Source: Drosophila persimilis
Taxonomy: Eukaryota; Arthropoda; Insecta; Diptera; Drosophilidae
Assembly: GCF_003286085.1 (NCBI RefSeq)
Contig: NW_020825288.1
Span: 12,834,001-12,898,000 of the forward strand
Direction of reading: 5' to 3'
Length of the DNA: 64,000 bases
Position 1 is the stretch's first letter, and each line of letters starts with the position of its first letter. The position numbers and the translations under genes were made by a program. Shown here piece by piece: positions 1-13,549 of the stretch. The notes under the pieces are model-generated. The model made no database searches. It saw nothing but the letters and a program-made list of their open reading frames with translations, and was not told the origin of the DNA.

Positions 1-846
1 TAGGGGTAGAATCAGAGATATTTCTTTCTAGGGGGAATTTGTGTTCTTTCGTATAATTGGAATTGTATGCCCATACTTAAGAGTGTTCTGCAATAGAATT
101 ATTTTCCCGGCCAGTGGTCTGTCTGTCTTATAATAAGATCTAAAAATTTCTGTAAAAGATGGGCCCTTCTCTTCGATTGGCAGGATAGGAGTAGTATATT
201 TTATACTTGCTGCTTCCCATAGCAACCCATAGATAGTTTTCAGAACAGTTCTTTATTTGGAAGTACGTATTTATGGTTGTCTACCTTAATTTCATACTGA
301 ATTTTATCGAATGACATTTGATTGGGGAGTTCTTGGAACGATCGCTTTATAGCCCCATATGATTAGACTTTCAAATGTGCATAAACCCAAGTAAGGATGA
401 TCTTCAAAGTGATTTACTTTATCTAACTTGACTGTTGGCTGTATCCTAAAGTAAATATTGGAAATAAATTATGATCCATTGTCTGTTTCTCAAAACACGC
501 AAAAGATTGTCTTAGGTTTAAAATGTTTCCCATTGCATCTAATCCATTCCTGTGTTAGAGTATTCAAAGAGCGACCTGCTCTACCTGTCACTCTTCCTAT
601 GCCTTTTGCGATCTCTCTCCCTCTGTTTCTCTCTCTATCTCCAATTTACTCTCCACTTATGTGCCGCCCTCTGTCGGAGTAAACAGGTATCTGCGATCGC
701 CACGAGCAGCCGTACGCGTCGAAAGAAGAAGCATGGTGGCCAAGAAAGAGCCTCATTAATGCATTCCATTCCGGCTTGCTGACGTACCCAAAATACAAAA
801 CAAACTTGTGAAAGGTGAAACCTAAAGACAATTCTTTACCTTACAG
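1..846 (+). other. Upstream intron / 5' flank of the GluProRS 3' exons
   Basis: No convincing coding exon is visible here. An in-frame stop lies at 823-825, just before the acceptor (pyrimidine-rich tract ending in AG at 845-846), so the following exon cannot extend upstream. The glutamyl-tRNA synthetase half of the protein must lie to the left of the window or be spliced across this stretch. From memory, D. melanogaster makes a second, ProRS-only mRNA from inside this gene, so this interval could hold an internal promoter. I see no clear TATA box or DRE in it. Confidence 0.5.
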
Positions 847-3800
847 AAAAAGACATCCTCTCCTGCTGCCCCTGCATCCGCTGGAGCCTCAAACGACAAG
901 GCTGCGGAACTGGACAAACTGATTGGCCAACAAGGCGATTTGGTGCGTGAACTGAAGACCAAGAAGGCCGCCAAGGAGCAAGTCGATGCTGAGGTGAAAA
1001 AGCTGCTCGGCCTGAAGGCGGACTACAAGGCAGCCACTGGCAAGGACTGGAAACCAGGCCAAACACCTACCCCAGCCTCCACTACTGCTCCCACGGCCAA
1101 TGCCAACGACGCGGGATCCGTCAACGCCAGCATAGTCAAGCAGGGAGAACTTGTGCGCGACCTCAAGGGCAAAAAGGCGGCCAAGCCAGAGGTTGAGGCT
1201 GCTGTCAAGGTGCTTCTAGAGCTGAAAGCTCAGTACAAATCCCTAACCGGACAGGACTGGAAACCAGGCACTGTAGCACCCGCTCCAGCACCAGCTAAAG
1301 CTGCTGCTGCTGCTCCAACTGGCAGCGATTCGGTGGGGACCATCCTAGCCCAGATCACGTCCCAAGGCGACAAAGTACGAGAGCTGAAAACAGCCAAAGC
1401 CGATAAGGCCACTATCGACGCAGCCGTGAAGACGCTGCTCGGCCTGAAGGCAGACTACAAGGCAGCCACTGGCACCGACTGGAAGCCAGGCATCACAGCC
1501 CCAGCTCCAGCCCCGGCGGCGGTCAAAGTCAAACTGGAAAAGTTCCCGGAGCCGGCTCCCCCTGCAGCAGTGGGCCCATTGCTGACGAAGATCGCACAGC
1601 AGGGCGACAAGATTCGCGATCTAAAGGCAGCCAAGACGGAGAAGTCACTGGTGGAACCAGAAGTCAAGCTGCTGCTGGCCCTTAAGGCGGATTACAAGTC
1701 GCTGACGGGACAAGACTGGAAACCAGGCACTGTGGCACCAGCTGCAGCTACCACTCCAGTGGCTACACTCGACCTAACGGGAGGAGACTCTGCGAACGAC
1801 ATTGCCGCCGTTTCCACGAAGATCCAGGCTCAGGGCGACAAGATACGCCAACTAAAGTCGGCGAAGGCAGGGAAGGCCGCCATTGAACCCGAAGTGCAGA
1901 CCCTGCTGACACTCAAAGGAGAATACAAGAGGCTGAGCGGCAAGGATTGGACTCCTGACGCCAAGGCAGAGCCCGCAGTCGTGAAAAAGGAAGCCAGTCC
2001 CACGGCGATGGCATCCCCAGCCAAGGATCAGCTAACACTGGAAATCAATGCCCAGGGTGAAAAGGTGAGAGCGGTGAAGGGAGGCAAGGCATCCAAGGAG
2101 GTGGTGGAGGCGGAAGTGGCCAAGCTGCTGGCTCTGAAGGCCAAGTACAAGGAAGTCACCGGCACGGACTTCCCCGTGGCCGGACGTGGAGGCGCTAGCG
2201 GCGGTGGGGCTACGAAAAAGGCGCCCAAGGAGCCGCAACCGAAGTCGGCCAAGCCTGTCAAGAAGGAACCAGCGGCGGATGCATCTGGTGGTGCCAAGAA
2301 GCAGACACGCTTGGGCCTGGAGGCCACCAAGGAGGAGAATCTGCCCGATTGGTACTCGCAGGTGATCACCAAGGGCGAGATGATCGAGTACTACGATGTG
2401 TCTGGATGCTACATCCTGCGCCACTGGTCCTTTGCCATCTGGAAGTTCATCAAGCAGTGGTTCGATGCCGAGATCACGCGCATGGGCGTCAAGGAGTGCT
2501 ACTTCCCCATCTTCGTGTCGAAGGCGGTACTCGAGAAGGAGAAGACGCACATTGCGGACTTTGCCCCCGAAGTGGCATGGGTCACGAAATCTGGCGACTC
2601 GGACTTGGCCGAACCCATTGCCGTGCGTCCCACCTCCGAGACAGTGATGTATCCCGCCTACGCCAAGTGGATACAGTCCTACAGAGATCTGCCCATCCGC
2701 CTCAATCAGTGGAACAATGTTGTGGTAAGTGGGATGACACCTACCTATAGTAGAAAGCCCCCTAATCTTGAATCTCTTGTCTCTCTTGTAGCGTTGGGAA
2801 TTCAAGCATCCGCAGCCATTCCTCCGTACCCGCGAGTTCCTCTGGCAGGAGGGGCACACGGCGTTTGCCAGCCAGGAGGAGGCCGTCAAGGAGGTGCTGG
2901 ACATTCTCGATCTGTATGCTCTGGTCTACACGCATCTGCTGGCCATACCCGTGGTGAAGGGCCGCAAGACCGAGAAGGAGAAGTTTGCGGGCGGCGACTA
3001 CACCACCACCGTAGAGGCCTTCATATCTGCTTCGGGCCGTGCCATCCAGGGCGCCACCAGCCATCATCTGGGGCAGAACTTCTCCAAGATGTTCGAGATC
3101 GTCTACGAGGACCCGGAAACGCAGCAAAAGAAGTATGTCTTCCAGAACTCCTGGGGCATCACTACCCGCACCATCGGTGTGATGATCATGGTGCATGCTG
3201 ATAACCAGGGCCTTGTGCTGCCTCCCAATGTGGCCTGCATCCAGGCGATCGTTGTGCCCTGCGGCATTACCGTCAACACCAAAGACGAGGAGCGTGCTCA
3301 GCTGCTGGATGCCTGCAAGAAGCTCGAACAGACACTGGTCGGTGCAGGAGTGCGCTGCGAGGGCGACTACCGCGACAACTACTCGCCCGGGTGGAAGTTC
3401 AACCACTGGGAGCTGAAGGGAGTGCCGTTGCGCCTCGAGGTGGGTCCCAAGGACCTGAAGGCCCAGCAGCTGGTGGCCGTTCGTCGCGACACCGGCGAGA
3501 AGATCACCCTGCCCCTGGCCGATGTGGAGAAGAAGATCTCCGCTCTCCTCGAGACCATCCACGGAAGCATGCTGGCCAAGGCACAGGCGGATCTTACAAG
3601 CCACACGAAGACCGTCAAGAGCTGGACGGACTTTTGCGTCTTTCTCGAGCAGAAGAACATCCTGCTGGCGCCCTTCTGTGGCGAGACACCCTGCGAGGAC
3701 AATATCAAGGCGGACAGTGCCCGGGACGAGGAGGCCGAGCCCGGTGCTCCCTCTATGGGTGCCAAATCCCTGTGCATACCCTTCGACCAGCCAGCCCCCA

Positions 3801-3880
3801 TTGCGGCCAGCGACTTGTGCATCCATCCCGGCTGCACCAACAAGCCCAAGTTCTACACGCTCTTTGGTCGCAGCTATTAA
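847..3880 (+). CDS. GluProRS: Bifunctional glutamyl-prolyl-tRNA synthetase, C-terminal part (5' partial)
   Basis: The enzyme charges tRNA-Glu and tRNA-Pro in the cytosolic multisynthetase complex. This window holds the linker and the ProRS half. Exons are 847-2724 and 2792-3880; the 67-nt intron is phase 0 with GTAAGT and TAG. Six WHEP helix-turn-helix repeats run from about 903 to 2180; each has the pattern QGD-(K/L)-(V/I)-R-x-L-K and ends near TGxDW. A basic linker leads into the class II ProRS core. RPTSET is at about 2628-2645. Motif 2 ([14 protein letters not shown]) opens the second exon and motif 3 ([11 protein letters not shown]) is near 3423. The C-terminal Cys-rich zinc region ends in Tyr, as in other eukaryotic-type ProRS. 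The GluRS domain is outside the window. A possible ATTAAA poly(A) signal lies near 3986. Confidence 0.96.
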
Positions 3881-6800
3881 ACACCACCGGTCGAGCCTCC
3901 ATAATTCTATAACTAAATTCGATATTCCCGACCGATGAACCGATATGTACTCTTATCTTGCAAGGACCTTAATATTCATTTAATCGATTAAATCTTTAAA
4001 CAAATTTTACTTTTAAAGAGAATATTTTTTGAATGTACACTTTTGAGGCTAGAAAATGCCAGGGAGAAACGCAACCAGCTGTACGAGGCGCGATGCTGCA
4101 TGACGCCCGTTCCAGTAGACTCTCAGTAGAGCTTTTCCTCTATTCTATATAAGTATTTTAGTCCAGGCTTACCTTTTGTTTTTGAGCTCGGTTCCATTTA
4201 CTTACATAACCTTGAACTCCTGGCACACATGTAACCACCAGTATTCCCAGCCCATCTGATGTATGAGGCGCACCTAATGTAAATTGCCAGTTTTCCATGG
4301 AGTTTGTCAAACTATTTAGCTGAGAACGACCCCCGATGAACCTGCCTTGCAAGGCCGGAACGCGCCGAACCGCTAACTGGAAACCCAAATTAAATGTCAC
4401 TTATCCCCCGGATACCTTGTGGGATTGGGATTCCATCTATATAAAAAACATAAATTATTTATGGGGAACACTTGGCTGAAATACTTTGCTTTTTAAAAAG
4501 GTATCAATCTCATCGCAGGCCAATTAAAAGTATATATTTTATTTAATTGTTTGTAGCGTATGTACCCTGTAATCAACGGCTTAGATGGGGTATATGGGTA
4601 GATCGAAGGCAACTCTTGGAGTAAGTTCTACCACACTTTACAATAAACTTTTATTTGATTTCTTGTATCATTAAATAACCACTAAATATAAGATACAGAA
4701 ACCCTATAAACTCTTGCCGGATATTCCAGATACATATATCGTTTCATAAGACAAAGGGTATCCCACCACCAATTAGCAACTTAAAGAGTCGTTCGACATG
4801 CTGCCCCTTCCGTAAGACACCGCCTGCTCCAGCAGCAGCATGTAAATAAACTGAAAATCTTTCATCGACAGCCAACCATGGGATGCCTTTTGGATACAGT
4901 TTCCTACTGCACATAACCTCTGTAACATAAGATCTGTAACAAGATTTATAGAAATGGCAAAACAGAGGAGATTCAGGAATCGCCCTCTCCAATCCAATTG
5001 TTGGTGTCGATTCGTTGAGGGCCTCTACAATTATAGAAAGACATTGTCATTAATGATAAATAAAATAATTGTGACACTTGCAGCTGGAGCAGGGCCAGCC
5101 AGAGAGGGGAACCCAGCGGCATCCAGAAGGGGGACCACAGCGAGAAGCGGTTTAGGAATTGCCTGGAGCTGTTGCAGCTAATTAAATGCATATTTTTTAC
5201 TTGTACGTCAGTAGACAAAGCTGTCGACTTGTTTTGAATGGAAAATATAGGAATGGAAAAAATGGAATGGAATTTTACATACATCTACGGCTATCTATGC
5301 CTATCTACGGCCGAGCCCACGCTACGGACCGGTCTCCGGATCAAAACCCCCCGACACACAGACACAGACCCGACCTGGACAATATTGCGTAGTGATATGC
5401 GTAAACATCAACACGACAGAACAAATGGCAACTGCATAAGCGACCAAACTGCGAAAAGCAAACACATACAGTGCGTTTCGCGATTGCAACACATAGTTGT
5501 CAGGGCTCCTTGGAAGCAATGGTAATGAGAATTTCAAGAGTTCCCTCAAGAGTAGATCTATTCAGTAGATCCATGGTTCACACAATACTTAGAATTTGGA
5601 TAGTTCTCCGGAGAGGAAACCTCCTAAAGATCTGTGAGTGCAATGTCCAACAGATTTTAGAATAGTTAGATGTTCTCTCCTCTCTCAGCGCCTTATAGCG
5701 CTGATCCGCCCTGTTTGTATATGCAGTATCTGAAAAGAATTCTGTTTCCATAGCCTGGTCTGTTGACTCGGGTCAAACCTTAATGTGTTCTACTTAGCTG
5801 TTAATCGATTGGCGAATACATAATAAATATTTACCCGCAACAGAAGCTAAAAGAATTTTTGCAATTATGTTTGATTTATGGGGTAATTCACTTGATCCCG
5901 ATTTAGCAAAGAGGCTTGTTTTATAGAGGCCGTAACTCTCAGAAATCCATTTCGGCCAGTCGGGAGACTCTAACTTCAGCGTTTGATCCAGCCCCCCAGC
6001 TCCAAGCAATCAATTGCACAGAAAATTGCATAATATAATGAATTCCGAGTTGAATGTAAAGGCAACCAGTTTATAATTGCATGATTACTCATCGGTTCAT
6101 GGTGAGAGGAGGAGTGGCAGTGGAGAGTCAAATTACAGCCGCAAAAGAATCATCATTTGTAGGAGTCTTTTGGAGTGCCGCATCATTAGAATTTAGTACA
6201 CAGAATTTAAAATGGAACTTGAGGAAAGCTTGAAATAAATCAGAGATTAGAAGGGCAAGAGAAAGAAGAGCTAGAGCATAGGAACGGATTCACAGATGAC
6301 TCATGAAAGAACCCGGAAAAGCCCAGACAGAAACAAGTCTGGAATCTTTTTAGCTTCTTTTTGTGCCACCCAAGGGAATCCCAAATTAAATGAACATGTC
6401 TCCTCTGGTGTACACAGAGAACACCCTGAAGAAATCTAACACTTTAAATGGAATCTTGGTGGAATATAGATAGAGAAAAATCCGAAGCAATCCGGTAAGC
6501 GTGCCAAAGAAGACCTTCGCAAGGGGTCGTTGCTCGAAACTCCATCTTTTCCGCATCATCCAAACGCCACCCAAAATAGAATATGGGAGGAGGAAGTTCC
6601 CTTTCAGCAGCAATTTGCGGGCCAGTGCCAAGTAATAGTTCCCTCCGATCTGACGTCTACAGAATCAATTAGAGTGGAACCACGAATTGGGATCCAGGGG
6701 TCCAGTGGCCGACCGAAAGCTGTTGTTTGGTTTTGTTCGGAGCTGCCAAAACAAATTATGTCATCAAAGGAAAGGGAAATGAAACTGAAACTGAAACTGA

Positions 6801-9800
6801 ACCTGTGACTGGGATGGACTGGGAAGCTGCTCTTGATTTTGGTTGCTGTTGATTATGATGATGTTGTTGATGAGCCAGAGAAGCCTGTTATTAACCGCAA
6901 TGCCCTTAGAGCCCGAAACGAAAAGGAAAACGTAACGGACACGTTGCTGAATCAGAAGATGATTCAAGGTCGTCATCGCGGCAGCGTGACCATTATACGT
7001 TGGATCGCTGGAGTTTTTTTTCTGTATAGTCAGTCGGGTCGGGGAGTGGCGGCCCGAAGATTGTGAAATCCCAGGCGATCCTGCGGCCTGATTGCATGCG
7101 ACAGCCTGCCTGCCATCTCCCGTCCATTACCACAGCTGTAACTCTGCCGCTTGTACCCCTCATTCCGGGTGAGTAACTAACCAACCAGACGGGTCAGCTT
7201 TATGCCTGGCTATTATCGACTTGCAGCCGTGGATCAGGTTCCCAAAGCAAACAAGTAGGAGCACTGTGCTGCAGTATTGCGACTAACAGATGACTCTTGT
7301 GGGGCTTTCTTTTTTGGTGAATATTTGTTGACTACAGCAGCATTGCTACGGCAATGTCTGTTGTAATTATTTGTAGATATTAAAAGTATTCACAATCAGA
7401 TAACCTAAATAGTACATAATTTCAAAGGCATATCTTTATTCTTGTGGAGTTCATTGTACTTTGAGATTGTGGCAATAACTTATACCACATTTGGTCACTG
7501 TTGTATCTATTGGACAATTAGAAAGGTTTTGAAATGTCTGCATCGAAGTTCAGTTGAAAAATATACATATTTATTTTTGTTTGTAATCAATTCCCGTCCC
7601 TATCTCAACATAAATACACCTTAACTTGCGATCCTTCGTTTCAGAATATATAAGAGATTATTGCAGCCCGTGGCATACCTCCGCTCTGACCAACATACCC
7701 CAATGTCCTACTAGTAAAGGGTATACATATCTTTTCTGCATCCAAAAATTGCATGAATGCATCCAAATCTGTGTTTATATTGTTTAATGTATGGGTTGCA
7801 CCTCTAAACACACATATGCATGTATATATGTACATCTGTCGTGCTAAATGCAACTGTTTCGTTTCCATGGATGACATGCAGTTTTTTAGGGCCACCGCAT
7901 AAAAGAGTCTCTCCATCAAGTGGCTGGCCTTGGTTTGGTCCGACTTCGTCTCTTGAGTCTGTCCTTTTTTTCCACATCTTCTTGGTGGTGGGGGGTGGGG
8001 GCGTTTTGGGGAATTTCTGTTTTGGGATCTTTCTCGGACGTAGGGTTGCCAGGTTGCCAGCAGCATTGCCCTTGCCCAGAGCGCGACACCGAGACTGCTT
8101 TTAGTGTTTAAGTGCCGTTTAATTGGTTGCAATTTAAGTGTAATAATCGGGCCGGTACTCGTACTCTTACTGCCCGTACTGGCCGAGTTTCGTCTGTTCT
8201 TTAGGTTTTATGGGCCTGGTCTCTCTGTTGGAGGGCAAGATCATCTTACGGTGTTTTCGGCACACTCTACCCGGAAAAACAGCCGAAAGACACCTGCCTG
8301 AACAGAGGGGCTCCACTGCTGCTGACATTCGTATCTGTGTTAACTGTTAAAGCTATCGACTGTATGGGTGTATGTGCATTGGCGTTGGCGTTGGCTGAGA
8401 CGCTGACGGCGCGAGCGGTCGAGTTTCCTTTGAGCCGAGTATAACTTCGAGCCAATTGCCCGCTTCCCATTCAGTTGCCGCTGAGTACTCAACAGATTCA
8501 ATTCGCGATACGGAAACCTCTCTACGGAAATCCAAGCCGAGTCGTACCGAACCGAAAGTCCAAACCCTTGGAAGTGAGTTTTCGTAAGGGCGCTAATCGC
8601 TACTGCCAATCCTCCTCCTCCATCGAGTGTGTGTGAGTGTGTGTGTGTGTGTTTGGCTTTACAATTTACAAACAACAAAATCAACAAAAAATACATAAAA
8701 CAATTCAAAGAAACACAACTGTGCAATGTCTAAATTTGCGTGCCACACATGAGTGGCAGTTACGTGAACAGAAAATCCATTTCGGGAGGCGTCGTGTGAC
8801 ATGATCATTGTCTACATCTCCACAGTCGTATGTTTGTGTGTTTGTGTGTGTGTGTGTGTGTGGCAACAACTTTAGACAATAGTAAATTTATGGATGGAAA
8901 TGAATGCAATGCCCCCAGAAGGGAGGCAGGAACCACAGTGACCGAATGCAAAGTTTGTGCCTTAAGTCTTTTGTTTGCTCTGCAAAAAAGTGGGGAGATG
9001 TGTGTGAAAATGCAAAGGAAATCCCGGTGTTTTATCTATGAATCAAATATACTACGGAATAATACTTACTTGAATAGAATATATTTCCTCTATTGCAGAA
9101 TCTGACCTACTTTTTTGAATGATTTATGCAAATGGAAATCGCAATATATTATCATATATTTTTCGAAAAAGATAAACTTTTTCTGTAGATTTTCCTTCCA
9201 AGATTTATTTGATTTTACAATGCGTTTGCTTTGCAATTTCTACATAAGTGCAAAAAAATGCAGTGGCTACTTTTGTAAGCTGTATACAAATATATTTTCG
9301 TATGATTACACAACCTATTGCCTTATTAAGACACATTGAAAAGTAATTGCGAAAGACAGGAAATACATTATTGAGTATAGCGAGATCCCCATGGAGTTTC
9401 CTTTCTTAAAAATATATCGAATCCCCATTGAGTTTCCTTCATTTTTAATAAGATCAAAATCCCCATGGAGATACCTTCCTTCTACACAAATTAAAACTCC
9501 CCGTGGAGTTGGAAACTCATGGGAATACCTCCAATTAAAGAAATACTTGCATAATTTCTGCATTTGTTTATTCAAGATATATAAACACTTCCTGCATAAA
9601 AAATAACATTACAACGGCTATAAAACGAGAGTGAAAAGCAGACGCATTTAATGCATTTTAAAGACACAGAAAAGAGTAAACTCTGACCCAAATGGCTAAT
9701 TGCTCGCCTCCGCGCCCACACTTGGATTGCTTAAGATCTTAATGCAAACTAAAAGAAATAAACAAACAGACTCGACACTTTACCAAAAAAGAAAATACTA

Positions 9801-10250
9801 CCTATTATGATTATTGTTAACAAACAAACAGGGGCACCGACAAATGGATGGACCGCTAACAGGTCTTTAAAGCTATGGCTGTATTTACCAACAGTCTAAA
9901 CAGATGATACGAGCATCCAAGAGGTGCGAGGGCAAATAGAGACTACGAACCCGGGGTTCGTACAAAAATCCCAATTGGCCACGCCAATTACATTCAGTTG
10001 GTCAACATACACTCTTGGCTGTTGGCCATTGACCATTTGACGTGTTTCTGCCACTGCTACTGCTACCGATCCGATCGTATTTCATCAGCGTCGGTGACAT
10101 TGAAATAGAATATGTCGCCGGAGTAGGTTAGACAAACAAAACGGCCAACCACTCGAGCGGGGGCAAGTCGATCTTGAAACTTGTAATGTCAACTCATAGC
10201 AAACTTCCTTTGGTCACAGATCATCCGGAATCCATAGCGATCACGTAGCC
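3881..10250. other. 6.4-kb intergenic region, no recognised gene
   Basis: Apart from the GluProRS 3' end I find no gene I can support. Two short stretches read like coding exons but belong to nothing identifiable. One, at about 4010-4129 on plus, is an open frame with a charged helix (residues like ENAREKRNQLYEARCC) ending at a TAG. The other, at about 5085-5235 on plus, contains HSEKRFRNCLELLQLIK in frame. GT dinucleotide tracts lie at about 8629-8651 and 8833-8860. A motif close to CCCCATGGAGTTTCCTT recurs four times between 9386 and 9530. The last 300 bp should contain the promoter of the reductase gene. Confidence 0.5.
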
Positions 10251-13200
10251 ATGGAAATACTGCGAAGCAATGCCGGTAGCGGCGAGTCGGAGATTGCCAA
10301 GTTCTATGCCAACAAAACGATCCTCATCACTGGAGCCACCGGATTTATGGGTAAAGTTCTGGTGGAGAAGCTCCTGCGCAGCTGTGGGGATCTGAATGTC
10401 ATCTATCTGCTGATCCGCACCAAGAAGGGTCTGGATCCCAGCGTACGGAAGGAGCAATACTTCAAGTGTGTGGTAAGGCCCCTAATCCTAATCGCAATCC
10501 CCATCGTATCCATTATTAAGTGTTGTTAATTGTATTATTTATGGCTCGTAAATAACTGCTAATCAAAGGCACTCTCTTATTAGCGGCTTTTGCAAGAGAA
10601 TCACTTGTGCTATGAGTAATTATTGTACGTAGAGCCCTACAAATTCTTCTTCCGGCTGAGTGACTTCAACTACTTAGATGTATCATACGTACTCGTACAA
10701 CATGTAATTCCCACTAATAAGGAACTATAATAATATTAATCTGTGGGCGGCATTCCTTCCCATATCGATACGAGCACTAACCGCAAATGAAGACTTTTAT
10801 TTTCCGGGGGAAATTTCAGCCATTTATTTACAAATAATTACCGGTATCACGATTGAAATTTAACGAGGCAAAAGCAATAATTAACAATGGTAATGTAATT
10901 ACATGAAAAACTCATGTTATTGACTCTTTCTTGGCATATTTTATGTGGTTAATTGTAAAGTCTATTCCTCCAAAAATTTGTGGAGAAGGTGAAAACTTAT
11001 CTGAGCTAGTAATTCATTGAGTATTTGGTATGTATTCCTTCGAATACTGCATTTCTTTAAAAGTGATATTTTTTTATAATATTACAGCATGTTTAATCTT
11101 TCTTATTGATACAATAATCACCGGGTGGCAACTGAATTGTTGTAGCTTCAGTTTTATAGTCCTATTATTATAGATGATACATAATTATACGAATATCCCA
11201 CCCTATACCATAGCTTATCCCATCCATCCACCGACCTTGTGCCTTACCATTGCCATAATTTCCTCTTTAAACTGCTTTACAGCTACAAACGTACTCGTAT
11301 AATGGGTTTTTTGGGCTGCAAAGCAGTTGAAAGAGGAAAATATTACATGAAGTTATAAAAAATAAGTTCTATATAATTATGTGCCATAACTGTAACCACC
11401 GCAGCTGAACTAATATTTCGTTTGCCCTCCATTTGAGGGAAAACTTCGACGAAACGCCGACTCCCCCAAAGTGTTATTACCAAATTATCGCAGCACTTGA
11501 AATACACAGAAATACTTGGTGCCAACAAAGCGACCGACTCATAGACATTTAAAGGTACAGAGACAGAGACAGCGACATAGCCATAGCCACATCCATGGCG
11601 TTTATAAGTCAAGGTGATCATTATTGCTTGAAAAAATCCGAAATTACAATGACTTTTAATTGCTGTTACGCCGGGCCGGCGCTTCAACCGCCGACATGGT
11701 CCATTAGACCATGATTCTAAGCAGTCGGACAGTTGCCCAAAACCAGCTAAGAGACCCAACTGCAAACTCCACATTGCAATTCCAACGCCATGACACTTAA
11801 TTAATGTCTGAGGGTCTGCTTCCCCTCTACCAATACGAGTACATGTGCATGTTTTTAATCATTGCAGAGTTTTAGCAAGCTGCTGGAGAAGAATCCCGAC
11901 ATCGTGGACAAGGTGCGCGTGGTAAAGGGCGATCTGCTCGAGCCGGACCTTGGCCTGAGCGCCAATGACATCAACACACTCGCCTCCAATGTGGAGATTG
12001 TGTTCCACTGTGCGGCCAATGTGCGCTTCGACCAGCCGCTGCGGCCCATGGTGATGATGAATGTGGTCGGCACCCTGAAGGTGCTGCGTCTGGCCGAAAA
12101 GATGAGCAATCTGCAGTCACTGGTGCATGTGTCCACCTCGTACTGTCAGTGCAACGAGAGTGTGCTGGAGGAGCGCGCCTATCCAGCGCCACAGAATCCC
12201 TTCTCCATCATTGAAATGGTGGAAACAATGGATGATGCTGCTCTGGCGGAAATAACACCCAAGTAAGTAGCAGCTCTGCTGTAACAGAACGAAGGACTAT
12301 CCAGTATGGAACTGATTGAAAAGAAAAATAATTGCAAAATAATATGCATTTCCTCCTGCAAGGATTGCAATCGAACTGCTCTGTCTGCCTGCCATTTTAT
12401 GAACAAATTGCCTCGATTTACTTTGCTTTCTAGATTACTAAATGGCTTGCCCAACACGTACGCTTACAGCAAGGCACTGTCCGAAGATCTAATTTGCAGA
12501 TACAACACCAAACTGCCCATTATCATCACACGGCCCTCCATTGGTACGTTTCCAGATGATCAGCCAGTCTGCCTCTGTTAATTGCTTTATTAAATTGTGC
12601 ATGCTCCATTGCCTTTGCAGTAACGGCGGCCATTAGCGAACCACTGCCAGGATGGATTGAGGGCGTTACCGGACCCACTGGCCTGATGATTGGTGCCGCC
12701 CGAGGTGTGATACGATCGATGCACTGCAATCCGCTGTACTCCTCCACAGTGATACCTGTAGACAAGGCCATCAACGGGTTGATCTTGTGCGGCTATCAGC
12801 GCGCTAAGGCTAGCAGCCAGGAGAAGGCGCCCAGCAAACGAAACGAGGTGCAGTTCTGCAACCTATGCATCTCCAAAAAGGCCCTGACGTCGTGGGGCGA
12901 CAGCATTGAGACGGGTCGTCGCTTCTTCTACGAGACTCCGCTAAGCTTCTCCCTGTGGTATCCCGGAGGATCCATCAAGAAGAACTATTACCATCACCTG
13001 TTCTGCGTGATATTCTTTCACTATCTTCCTGCCTATTTTATTGACTTTTTGATGCTGATCTCTGGCCAGAAGCCCTTGTAAGTTACTGACTCCATAAATC
13101 CACTATCATTTCAAGCATTACCTTTTTGCAGCTTGGTGAATGTGCAGCGGAAGGTGTCGATGGGCCTGAAGCTACTGCAGTACTACACAACGAAAGACTG

Positions 13201-13549
13201 GGAATTTCAGAACGAGAAATTCCAGGAGATGAGCAGCCAGCTGAATGCTATAGACGAGGAAATGTTCGACACCTCTGTGGGCCAGCTCAATTGGGAGACC
13301 TACATCAGCACCTACATCATGGGCATGCGCACCTACATTCTAAGAGAGAGCCCGTCCACTCTCCCGTATGCCCGCAAAGTGTTGCGGCGCCTCTACATCC
13401 TGGACTGTGTCAGCAAGGTGCTGTTCTTCACCCTCACATTCTGGTTCTTATGGACACATATGGACGGTTTCGTGGAGAGTGGTGACGCCTTCATACGGTC
13501 ATCACTTAGCAGTATCTACCATGAGCGGAACAACACAATACACGCATAA
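10251..13549 (+). CDS. Fatty acyl-CoA reductase (FAR family), five exons
   Basis: It is predicted to reduce long-chain acyl-CoA to fatty alcohol with NADPH at the ER or peroxisome, for waxes, cuticular lipids or ether lipids. Exons are 10251-10472, 11868-12262, 12434-12543, 12621-13077 and 13132-13549; all junctions keep frame (533 aa, normal family size). The Rossmann motif TGATGFMG is at residues 27-34 and the catalytic pair Y-AYS-K at residues 215-219, split from the N-terminus by introns. [13 protein letters not shown] block follows the first intron. The C-terminal sterile/FAR_C part includes a hydrophobic stretch ([19 protein letters not shown]), and a membrane anchor lies near the end ([13 protein letters not shown]). 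The first intron is 1.4 kb, the others 77-171 bp. Flies have more than a dozen FAR paralogues and I cannot name this one. The start is the first ATG before the NADPH fold. Confidence 0.93.
10473..11867 (+). other. First intron of the fatty acyl-CoA reductase gene
   Basis: AT-rich intron of 1.4 kb (GTAAGG at the donor, TTGCAG at the acceptor). No nested gene, tRNA or transposon remnant that I recognise. An imperfect GACAGAGACAGCGACATAGCCATAG-like simple run lies at about 11560-11590. Confidence 0.55.

Noticed and set aside
28..225. Minus-strand open frame at the window start
   Set aside because: No recognisable domain, no splice or start context, and AT-rich composition like the surrounding noncoding DNA.
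2032..2904. Long minus-strand open frame across the GluProRS exon
   Set aside because: It is a shadow of a highly codon-biased real exon; the plus strand has six WHEP repeats and the ProRS motifs.
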